DNA from: Bacteroidales bacterium
GTDB taxonomy: Bacteria > Bacteroidota > Bacteroidia > Bacteroidales > P3
Direction: 5' to 3'
NCBI GenBank assembly: GCA_021443125.1
Contig: JABUUQ010000002.1
Coordinates: 1,136,486 to 1,144,063, forward strand
Length of the DNA: 7,578 nucleotides
Below, in pieces: positions 1 through 5,675 of the stretch (the first letter of the stretch is position 1; each line of letters begins with the position of its first letter). A program made the position numbers and the translations under genes. Under the pieces are notes generated by a model. It saw only the letters and a program-made list of their open reading frames with translations, did no database searches and was not told the origin of the DNA.

Positions 1-890
1 GCAATAAAACTTTTCAAATTCTCTCTTGAAAGTTTGCTGATATCATCCGTGAATTTAATTATCTCTCCTGCGTTTTTCTTGTAGGTAAGTGCCAATCTGT
101 TTATTTTGATAAATAATTCCCTATGTTTTTCTGCCGCTTCAGTGTTGGCATCATTCATCTTTGTCATATCACCTTCGCACAAAATAGCATCACGTCTTAC
201 TTCTTGTTCGCTAAGATGAGGTTTTGATTTGCTAATTTCCTCAGCAATTATATCATCAGATAAAGGTGAAAGTTGTATTTGCTGAACACGGGAAAGAATA
301 GTAGGAAGTATTTTCTCTTTTCTTTCTGCAGTTAGAATAAATATAGTATTTGGATATGGTTCTTCAAGAATTTTCAGAAGTTTGTTGGATGTTTGCTCAT
401 TCAATCGGTCTGCGTGCCAAATAATTACTATTTTGTATTTTGATTCATAGGCAGTCATATTTATGGAAGCAAGCAATTCTTCCGCATCTCTTACATATAT
501 GCTACCCTGTTTGTTTTCCGCACCGAAAAACTCAAGCCATGAATTCAAATCAGCATAACCTTTCGTTTCCAAAAGGAAGTCTCTGAATTGGGAAATAAAC
601 AATGATGCTGTGGGATTAGAAGTTATTTTCTCTGTTGTTGCTGTCGGGAAAACAAGGTGCAAATCGGGATGAATGATTTTCTGGTATTTTTTGCAAGAAG
701 GGCATTCGCCACAAGAATCTTCCTGTTTGTTCTCACAGGAAATGTATTGTGCAATTGCCAAAGCCAAAGCCATTGCGCCATAACCATCTTTGCCGTCAAT
801 CAAAACTGCATGAGGGAAATGATGATTGTCTATGATGGCTTTTAATTTGCCAACTAAAAATTCTTGTCCTTTAACCTCTGAAAATTGCAT
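1..890 (-). CDS. holB: DNA polymerase III subunit delta' (clamp-loader subunit), 3' end outside window
   Basis: This gene runs off the left edge, leaving 296 codons of the N-terminal part. Delta' is a structural, non-ATPase member of the clamp loader that loads the sliding clamp onto DNA. The translation starts MQFSEVKGQEFLVGKLK and has HAVLIDGKDGYG at about residues 27-38. That is the P-loop position, but the usual GK[S/T] lysine is missing, as is normal for delta'. A zinc-binding set follows at C52, C60, C63 and C66. Next comes the AAA+ core with WHADRLNEQTSNKLLKILEEP from residue 158 and the sensor-1 region ending in S200-R201-V202; many delta' proteins have SRC here. DnaX (tau/gamma) shares the fold, but it keeps a functional Walker A motif, which this protein lacks. 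The start at 890 is the first ATG, 23 bases after a -7 element, and begins the expected family N-terminus. The following part (domain III) lies outside the window. Confidence 0.93.
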   Translation of the reverse strand, partial: MQFSEVKGQEFLVGKLKAIIDNHHFPHAVLIDGKDGYGAMALALAIAQYISCENKQEDSCGECPSCKKYQKIIHPDLHLVFPTATTEKITSNPTASLFISQFRDFLLETKGYADLNSWLEFFGAENKQGSIYVRDAEELLASINMTAYESKYKIVIIWHADRLNEQTSNKLLKILEEPYPNTIFILTAERKEKILPTILSRVQQIQLSPLSDDIIAEEISKSKPHLSEQEVRRDAILCEGDMTKMNDANTEAAEKHRELFIKINRLALTYKKNAGEIIKFTDDISKLSRENLKSFI

Positions 891-912
891 ACCTAATAAA
901 TCTATCAATTTA

Positions 913-920
913 CAAAGATA
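913..920 (-). promoter_or_regulatory. Candidate Bacteroidota -7 promoter element for holB
   Basis: The minus strand reads TATCTTTG, an exact match to the TAnnTTTG -7 consensus, 22 bases upstream of the holB ATG. The expected -33 TTTG at 19-21 bases spacing is not present; the corresponding bases are C/T-rich. The implied leader is very short, under 20 bases. The match suggests holB can be transcribed on its own and not only by read-through from the upstream minus-strand genes. Confidence 0.5.
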
Positions 921-979
921 CAAAATTTTCTTGAAGTAAAAGGACAAGAATGTCAAATTTTACTAAAATAATGTCTTAT

Positions 980-1435
980 CTAGTAATTAAATTCCATTGA
1001 TTCTGTTGAAAAATCCGGTTCTTTGTTGAATTCTTGTTCCTGATGGTTGTTGTATTTATGACCACGCTGGAAAGAAACAATCATTGCACCAATCATTTTC
1101 GTCAATTCAACAAGCATTTCTCTTGAAACATTTGACTGTTCCTCTGAAAAAATACCATTTTTCAAAGCCATAGATGTGTAAACAACGCATTGTCTAACAT
1201 TACTCTTTGCAAATTTCAGATACTCCACAAATTCCATTTTATGATTTGATGAACCATCGGCAATATTCATTGCAACTTTTGCAGCTGTATCCAAGAAAGG
1301 CATAAGCAAGGCTTTTTTGCTGAAATCATCAGCTTCTTTTGTCTGATTCAAAAGCCATGAGTAATAATCCATAGACTTGTCATAGACTCTTAAATCTTCA
1401 AATCTAAAAAAACTTGTAGTTTTTTGCTCTTCCAT
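980..1435 (-). CDS. Four-helix-bundle protein, 23S rRNA intervening-sequence (S23/TIGR02436-type) family
   Basis: This 151-residue protein is small, soluble and has no signal peptide or membrane segment. It shows the family signature: FRFEDLRVYDKS at residues 10-21, and NIADG at 57-61 (usually NIAEG in the family), followed by EFVEYLKFAKSNVRQC. The predicted fold is an antiparallel four-helix bundle. Members were first noticed as ORFs inside intervening sequences of 23S rRNA genes, but many, including this one, sit in ordinary chromosomal context, and their molecular function is not established. After the bundle there is a charged tail (about residues 125-151, rich in H, N, E and Q) beyond the roughly 120 residues typical of the family. 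The gene starts 45 bases after the stop of the dihydroorotate-dehydrogenase-like gene, with no convincing promoter between them, so the two are probably co-transcribed. The first ATG is chosen because the next Met (residue 22) lies inside helix 1. Confidence 0.8.
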   Translation of the reverse strand: MEEQKTTSFFRFEDLRVYDKSMDYYSWLLNQTKEADDFSKKALLMPFLDTAAKVAMNIADGSSNHKMEFVEYLKFAKSNVRQCVVYTSMALKNGIFSEEQSNVSREMLVELTKMIGAMIVSFQRGHKYNNHQEQEFNKEPDFSTESMEFNY

Positions 1436-1480
1436 ACTGATTAGTTTTAGTTAATAAATATATTTAGTAGTTTCGATACA

Positions 1481-2464
1481 TTATTCTATTTCTGCAAAAT
1501 GCTTCATAAATTGCACTCTATAGAAAGGAGAAACTGTATTATTCTTTTCTATTGCAAGTCTGCCTCTAAAATCATTCAAATTATGGTAGTTTCTTTCTTG
1601 CATCCATTGTTTCAATCGTTCATTAGCCTTTGTTATGAAAGAGAAATCTTCTGTATATAATGCAGATGCTACTTGAACAGTATTTGCACCAACAAGCAAT
1701 AATTTTATTATATCTTCTTCTTTATGCACACCACCACCTGCAGTTATAGGACAATTGATAAGTTTTGAAAGTATTGAGGTCCACTTTATTGTATTATAGA
1801 CTTCTGATGGAGAAGAAAGAACATTTGCTGGGTGTATAGATTCATCTTCAATATTGATATCGTGTTCCATAAAGCGATTGAACAAAGATAATGATGATAT
1901 ACCCAACCAAGACAATCTTTGGCAGAATTTGGCTAATGCTGCAGAGTAAGGGCTTATTTTTAATGAGATAGGAAGACTTACTATTCTTCTTATTGTCAAA
2001 ATTATGTCTTCATAAATTTGTTCAACATCCTCTGAAGAAACATTTACGTTTGAAGGAAGGATGAACATGTTCAATTCTATACCATCGGCACCAGCTCTTT
2101 CTATTTCTTTTGCAAACTGAAGCCATTCTGTTGTAGAAATGCAATTCACACTTGCAATAATAGGAATATCAACTGCTTTTTTTGCCTCTCTAATCAAATT
2201 AAGATACTGTTCAACTTGATTGTTACGGGTGTGTTCAACTATATAAGCATAAGCATCCATCATTTCGCCTGCGTTCTGCATCACTCTTGTGTTTCTGCTT
2301 ATCTCGTTTGTTATTTGTTCTTCAAACAAAGACTTAAGGATTATTGCACCAGCACCAGCTTCTTTAAGTTTGATGATATTCTCTATGCTATTTGTTTTAC
2401 CGCAACTGCCTGCTATTATTGGGCTGTTGATTGTCATGCCCATGTATTGAGTCTGTATGTTCAT
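1481..2464 (-). CDS. Dihydroorotate-dehydrogenase-like FMN protein lacking the canonical catalytic motif
   Basis: This 327-residue cytoplasmic TIM-barrel flavoprotein is of the PyrD/PreA superfamily. It begins with the typical first strand INSPIIAGSCGKT (12-24), then AIILKSLFEEQI (40-51, K44). A strand-4 SVNC follows at 105-108, and PISLKISPY carries the conserved flavin-region lysine K169. The phosphate-binding region is ITAGGGV (240-246) plus GANTVQVASALY (259-270). In true dihydroorotate dehydrogenases the loop after ELN reads SCPN and carries the catalytic Cys or Ser. Here residues 130-139 are ELNMFILPSN, so that base is absent. LFNRF (194-198) replaces the usual substrate-binding asparagine-threonine motif. 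As far as I recall, both replacements recur in the group annotated as dihydroorotate dehydrogenase-like, so they are probably ancestral and not damage. The substrate is unknown, and the gene should not be called pyrD. It has its own good promoter (2504-2535) and leads a minus-strand unit. Confidence 0.88.
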   Translation of the reverse strand: MNIQTQYMGMTINSPIIAGSCGKTNSIENIIKLKEAGAGAIILKSLFEEQITNEISRNTRVMQNAGEMMDAYAYIVEHTRNNQVEQYLNLIREAKKAVDIPIIASVNCISTTEWLQFAKEIERAGADGIELNMFILPSNVNVSSEDVEQIYEDIILTIRRIVSLPISLKISPYSAALAKFCQRLSWLGISSLSLFNRFMEHDINIEDESIHPANVLSSPSEVYNTIKWTSILSKLINCPITAGGGVHKEEDIIKLLLVGANTVQVASALYTEDFSFITKANERLKQWMQERNYHNLNDFRGRLAIEKNNTVSPFYRVQFMKHFAEIE

Positions 2465-2503
2465 ATTCGTAAGATTTATTTTAGTCTTTTATTATTCAAG
2501 GGG

Positions 2504-2535
2504 CAAAGATACATCTTTTATTTTATAAATGCAAA
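2504..2535 (-). promoter_or_regulatory. Bacteroidota-type promoter for the dihydroorotate-dehydrogenase-like gene
   Basis: On the minus strand the -33 element TTTG (2535-2532) is followed after exactly 20 bases by the -7 element TATCTTTG (2511-2504). Both match the Bacteroidota sigma-70-family consensus (TTTG, 19-21 bases, TAnnTTTG). The start of transcription would be near 2498, giving a leader of about 34 bases before the ATG ending at 2464. This is the best promoter match in the window. Confidence 0.75.
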
Positions 2536-2615
2536 TTATTTTAAGTTTTTTTTATTTTTGGCAAGTTTTTTATTAAAATTTGCAAAAAAAACACCGATAT
2601 GTTGAAGAATTAAAT

Positions 2616-2623
2616 TATCTTTG
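2616..2623 (+). promoter_or_regulatory. Candidate -7 promoter element for the TPR-protein gene
   Basis: TATCTTTG matches the TAnnTTTG consensus and is followed by CACC, a downstream context also seen at the hydrogenase promoter. It lies 53 bases before the ATG at 2677, within a divergent 212-base intergenic region. No TTTG occurs at the 19-21 base spacing expected for a -33 element, so the call rests on the -7 element alone. Confidence 0.55.
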
Positions 2624-2676
2624 CACCTTGAAATTCTAAAAAACGATTATTTAACAATATAACTATATAAGGTAAA

Positions 2677-3387
2677 ATGAGTACAGAATACAAAAAAGAC
2701 GTTGTAAGCAATCAAAACGACGAAAGAGAAAACCTTCAAGTTGGTGAAGTTGTTGCGAAAACAGAAGAATTTATCAACAAAAACAAAAAATCAATACTTA
2801 TAACCTTGGCAGCAGTCATTGTTGTTATTGTTGGTGTATGCGTTTATTTTTTGGGAATAGTTCCTTCTAAGGAAAAGAAAGCTGCAAATGCTATGTTTGC
2901 TGCAGAACAATACTATATGCAGGATGATTACGAAAAAGCATTGAAAGGCGACGGCAAACATCAAGGTTTTCTTGCTATCAGCGAAGATTATTCAAGTACA
3001 AAACAAGGCAAACTTGCCAAATACTACATTGGCAACATCTATTTGAACCAAGGCAAATTCCAACAAGCAGTTGAATATCTTAAAGGTTTCAGCCCAGATG
3101 ACGCTTTCATGGAAGCACAAGCAAAAACACAACTTGCAGATGCTTATGTTGAACTAAACCAATTAGATAAAGCAATAAGCAATTACGAAAAGGCAGCATC
3201 AATCAAGCCTAACGATTTCAACACCCCTGCAATTCTTATGAAACTTGGAACTGCCTACGAAATGAAAAAAGATTTCAAAAAAGCTCTTGAATGCTACAAA
3301 ACAATCAAATCAGACTACCCTGCTTCTCAAGAGTATGCTACAATAGAAAAATACATAAGCAGAATGAACTCTCTGCTTGAAAAATAA
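2677..3387 (+). CDS. Membrane-anchored tetratricopeptide repeat protein (YfgM-like)
   Basis: The protein has 236 residues. A hydrophilic N-terminal segment (1-38) leads to a single membrane helix at about 39-61 (SILITLAAVIVVIVGVCVYFLG). This is preceded by KNKK and followed by a long soluble region, which suggests an N-in, C-out topology with the TPR part in the periplasm. Three TPR units are visible, at about 113-140 (GNIYLNQGKFQQAVEYL), 146-178 (LADAYVELNQLDKAISNYEKA) and 185-218 (LGTAYEMKKDFKKALECYKTI). Layout and length resemble the YfgM-like TPR proteins widespread in Bacteroidota. TPRs bind protein partners; YfgM of Escherichia coli is linked to the Sec translocon and periplasmic chaperones, but a direct functional transfer is inference. 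The gene stands alone, with its own -7 element and an intrinsic terminator 24 bases after the stop. There is no Shine-Dalgarno sequence, only an A/T-rich leader ending TATAAGGTAAA. Confidence 0.85.
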   Translation: MSTEYKKDVVSNQNDERENLQVGEVVAKTEEFINKNKKSILITLAAVIVVIVGVCVYFLGIVPSKEKKAANAMFAAEQYYMQDDYEKALKGDGKHQGFLAISEDYSSTKQGKLAKYYIGNIYLNQGKFQQAVEYLKGFSPDDAFMEAQAKTQLADAYVELNQLDKAISNYEKAASIKPNDFNTPAILMKLGTAYEMKKDFKKALECYKTIKSDYPASQEYATIEKYISRMNSLLEK

Positions 3388-3410
3388 TTAAGTTAATACT
3401 AATTGAATTT

Positions 3411-3444
3411 GACGCTTCAATAAATTTTGAGGCGTCTTTTTTTT
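3411..3444 (+). terminator. Intrinsic terminator after the TPR gene
   Basis: A 10-bp stem is formed by GACGCTTCAA (3411-3420) and TTGAGGCGTC (3427-3436), with one G-T wobble and a loop of TAAATT. A run of eight T follows at 3437-3444. It lies 24 bases after the stop codon of the TPR gene and separates that transcript from the hydrogenase operon. Confidence 0.9.
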
Positions 3445-3654
3445 ATTTGGTCAGAACGAAGAAAGCTAAAATCAAAAGCAAGGAAGAAAAAATTAAAACA
3501 AAGTTTTGATAAATTAAAACGGCATTTCATTTTTCTTCTCCCCTTATCCGTTTTCTAACTTCTAAACGAAAGATTATTGTATCTTCTAAATAATTGTTTT
3601 TAAGCTTGTTATATACTATTATATAATATATGTATAAGTTTGTATTATTTTTGT
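3445..3654 (+). other. Intergenic region without a recognisable gene
   Basis: No coding sequence or known RNA is visible between the terminator and the hydrogenase promoter. The first part (about 3454-3506) is strikingly purine-rich on the plus strand (GAAGAAAG, AAGGAAGAAAAAA). The next part (about 3525-3570) is pyrimidine-rich (TTTTTCTTCTCCCC). The two tracts are roughly complementary but would pair only with gaps, so I do not call a hairpin. The last part (about 3600-3640) is almost pure A/T and holds a 12-bp palindrome listed separately. Confidence 0.5.
3617..3628. promoter_or_regulatory. AT-rich 12-bp palindrome upstream of the hydrogenase promoter, possible operator
   Basis: TATTATATAATA is a perfect inverted repeat centred between 3622 and 3623, about 27 bases upstream of the proposed -33 element. 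It is flanked by CTTGTTATATA on the left and TATGTATAAG on the right, which are imperfectly symmetrical if a one-base shift is allowed. The position would suit an activator or redox-sensor site, but the sequence does not match the FNR (TTGAT-N4-ATCAA) or Rex (TTGTGA-N6-TCACAA) consensus. AT-rich DNA yields such palindromes by chance. Confidence 0.25.
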
Positions 3655-3685
3655 ATTGTAATGTGGTTAATTTTTCTTAAATTTG
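3655..3685 (+). promoter_or_regulatory. Promoter of the hydrogenase operon
   Basis: The -7 element TAAATTTG (3678-3685) matches TAnnTTTG and is followed by CACC. A -33-like ATTG (3655-3658) lies 19 bases upstream; it has the TTG core of the Bacteroidota -33 consensus. Transcription would start near 3692, giving an A-rich leader of about 50 bases with no Shine-Dalgarno sequence before the ATG at 3744. Confidence 0.65.
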
Positions 3686-3743
3686 CACCCTAATTTTAAG
3701 GGAAAAATAAAGAAATAATAATAATTAAACAACTAACATTTTA

Positions 3744-5657
3744 ATGAAGATAAAAACATTAGCTGAGCTTACAGCGGTTAAGGAAAACGCTTGTAAGTTG
3801 ATGTCTGCGAGATTGCAAGGTGATGTTACAGGCGTTACTCAAGCAAAGTTAGACAAAGCAAAAGAAGAAGGTTACAAGATTAACATTCTTGTTTGTGGAG
3901 GTACAGGTTGTACCGCTTCAAAAGGTGCTGAGATAATAGATAACCTTAACAAAGTCATTAAGGAAAAAGGCTTGGACAAAGATGTTATCGTTATCCGTAC
4001 AGGTTGTTTTGGTTTCTGTGAAAAAGGCCCTATCGTTAAGATAATGCCAGACAATACATTCTATACAGAAGTTCAACCAGACGACGCTCAAGAAATAATT
4101 GAATCTCACATACTTGGCAATGAAAAAGTCAAGAGATTGCTTTATTTCGACCCTGATAAAAAAGAACATATAGACAATTCTCAAGATATGTCTTTCTATA
4201 AAAAACAGCTTAGAATTGCCTTAAGAAACTGTGGCTTTATAGACCCTGAAAATATAAATGAATACATTGCGAGAGATGGTTATCTTGCTTTGGCTAAATG
4301 TCTTACAGAGTACACTGCTGAACAAGTTATTGATATAGTTACCAAGTCTGGCCTTAGTGGTAGAGGTGGAGCAGGTTTCCCTACAGGAAAAAAATGGGCT
4401 TCTACTGCAAGAGCAAAAGGCGACCAAAAATACATAGTATGCAACGCTGACGAAGGCGACCCAGGTGCATTTATGGACCGTTCTATCCTTGAAGGCGACC
4501 CTAACTCTATCGTTGAAGCTATGGCTATTGGTGGTTATGCAACAGGTGCAGACAAAGGTTTGATATATATTCGTGCAGAGTATCCATTGGCTATTCATAG
4601 ACTTGAAGTTGCTATTGCTCAAGCAAGAGAATTAGGACTTTTAGGTGAAAATATCTTCAATTCCGGATTCAATTTTGATATAGAATTGCGTTATGGTGCA
4701 GGTGCTTTCGTTTGTGGTGAGGCAACAGCACTTATTCATTCTATGGAAGGAAAACGAGGAGAGCCTACATTCAAACCTCCTCGAACAAGTGAAAAAGGTT
4801 ATTTGGAAAAACCAACAACTGTCAATAATGTAGAAACTTATGCCAACGTTCCACCTATAATTCTTCAAGGTGCAGAATGGTTTAGCTCAATAGGTACAGA
4901 AAATTCAAAGGGTACAAAAGTTTTTGCTCTTGCAGGACAGATAAATAACGTAGGTCTTATTGAAGTTCCTATGGGAACTACTCTTAGAGAAATCATTTTC
5001 GAAATTGGTGGTGGTATAAAGGATGACAAAAAGTTCAAAGCAGTGCAGACAGGTGGCCCTTCAGGTGGTTGTTTGACAGAAAAGCATTTGGATATTCCTA
5101 TTGACTACAAATCACTTACCGATGCAGGCTCTATGATGGGCTCAGGAGGTATGGTTATTATGGATGAGTCTTCTTGTATGGTGTCTATAGCAAAATTCTA
5201 TTTGGACTTTACAGTTCCAGAATCTTGTGGTAAATGTACACCTTGCCGTATAGGTAACAAGAGATTGAGCGAAATGCTTGACAAAATCACAAAAGGCAAA
5301 GGCACAATGGAAGACCTAGAACACCTTAGAAACCTTTCAGAAACTATAAAGGACACTGCTCTTTGTGGTCTTGGCCAGTCTTCTCCTAACCCAATACTTT
5401 CAACTTTGGACAACTTCTGGGAAGAATATGTAGAGCATGTTCAAGATAAGAAATGCCGTGCTGGAGTATGTAAGGACTTGATGAGATATGAGATAAATCC
5501 AAATGTCTGCGTAGGTTGTACAGCTTGTGCAAAGAATTGTCCTGTTGATGCTATTCATGGAGAAAGAAAATCTGCTCACGAAATAGACCAAGATACTTGT
5601 ATCAAGTGCGGAACTTGTATAAATAAGTGTAAATTTAATGCTATCAGAATTAAATAA
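3744..5657 (+). CDS. hydB: NAD(H)-linked [FeFe]-hydrogenase, NuoF-like flavin/iron-sulfur (beta) subunit
   Basis: This 637-residue cytoplasmic subunit is the NAD(H)-oxidoreductase module of a multimeric [FeFe]-hydrogenase (HydB/HndC type). Its N-terminal thioredoxin-like [2Fe-2S] domain has C51, C56, C88 and C92. The NuoF core follows, with the FMN/NAD(H)-binding GRGGAGFPTGKKW (206-218), CNADEGDPGAF (233-243) and GAGAFVCGEATALI, then an SLBB-like segment. A [4Fe-4S] site is formed by C495, C498, C501 and C541. The C-terminal ferredoxin domain has two [4Fe-4S] motifs, C589-C592-C595-C599 and C619-C622-C625-C629. Complex I NuoF lacks both the N-terminal and C-terminal additions, so this is the hydrogenase-associated form. 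All expected ligands are present. The gene is first in the operon and ends 18 bases before hydA. In relatives this subunit holds the flavin at which electrons split between NAD and ferredoxin; bifurcation here is inference. Confidence 0.95.
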   Translation: MKIKTLAELTAVKENACKLMSARLQGDVTGVTQAKLDKAKEEGYKINILVCGGTGCTASKGAEIIDNLNKVIKEKGLDKDVIVIRTGCFGFCEKGPIVKIMPDNTFYTEVQPDDAQEIIESHILGNEKVKRLLYFDPDKKEHIDNSQDMSFYKKQLRIALRNCGFIDPENINEYIARDGYLALAKCLTEYTAEQVIDIVTKSGLSGRGGAGFPTGKKWASTARAKGDQKYIVCNADEGDPGAFMDRSILEGDPNSIVEAMAIGGYATGADKGLIYIRAEYPLAIHRLEVAIAQARELGLLGENIFNSGFNFDIELRYGAGAFVCGEATALIHSMEGKRGEPTFKPPRTSEKGYLEKPTTVNNVETYANVPPIILQGAEWFSSIGTENSKGTKVFALAGQINNVGLIEVPMGTTLREIIFEIGGGIKDDKKFKAVQTGGPSGGCLTEKHLDIPIDYKSLTDAGSMMGSGGMVIMDESSCMVSIAKFYLDFTVPESCGKCTPCRIGNKRLSEMLDKITKGKGTMEDLEHLRNLSETIKDTALCGLGQSSPNPILSTLDNFWEEYVEHVQDKKCRAGVCKDLMRYEINPNVCVGCTACAKNCPVDAIHGERKSAHEIDQDTCIKCGTCINKCKFNAIRIK

Positions 5658-5660
5658 TAA

Positions 5661-5666
5661 GGGAGG
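5661..5666 (+). promoter_or_regulatory. Strong Shine-Dalgarno sequence for hydA
   Basis: GGGAGG lies nine bases before the ATG at 5676, in the 18-base gap between hydB and hydA. It fixes the start at 5676 and not at the in-frame ATG three codons later. Most other starts in the window have no such motif, in line with the weak use of Shine-Dalgarno sequences in Bacteroidota. The strong site may secure high translation of the catalytic subunit inside the polycistronic message. Confidence 0.75.
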
Positions 5667-5675
5667 ACGAGAGAA

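Noticed and set aside
657..845. Plus-strand open frame of 62 codons
   Set aside because: It is antisense to the holB zinc-binding region, and the conserved delta' motifs on the other strand explain the sequence.
943..954. Short inverted repeat GACAAGAATGTC between the bundle-protein gene and holB, considered as a terminator
   Set aside because: The stem is only four base pairs and is not followed by a proper T-run on the minus strand.
1455..1462. Minus-strand TATATTTA between the flavoprotein and bundle-protein genes, considered as a -7 element
   Set aside because: It lacks the final G of TAnnTTTG, has no -33 element at the right spacing, and lies in simple A/T sequence.
2531..2583. Imperfect inverted repeat GCAAATTATTTTAA and TTAAAATTTGC in the divergent intergenic region
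   Set aside because: It needs a three-base bulge, consists almost only of A and T, and part of it is explained by the -33 promoter element; chance is likely.
2216..2605. Plus-strand open frame of 129 codons overlapping the start of the dihydroorotate-dehydrogenase-like gene
   Set aside because: It is antisense to well-conserved coding sequence, its translation is rich in F, Y, C and H with no recognisable domain, and it has no promoter or ribosome binding site of its own.
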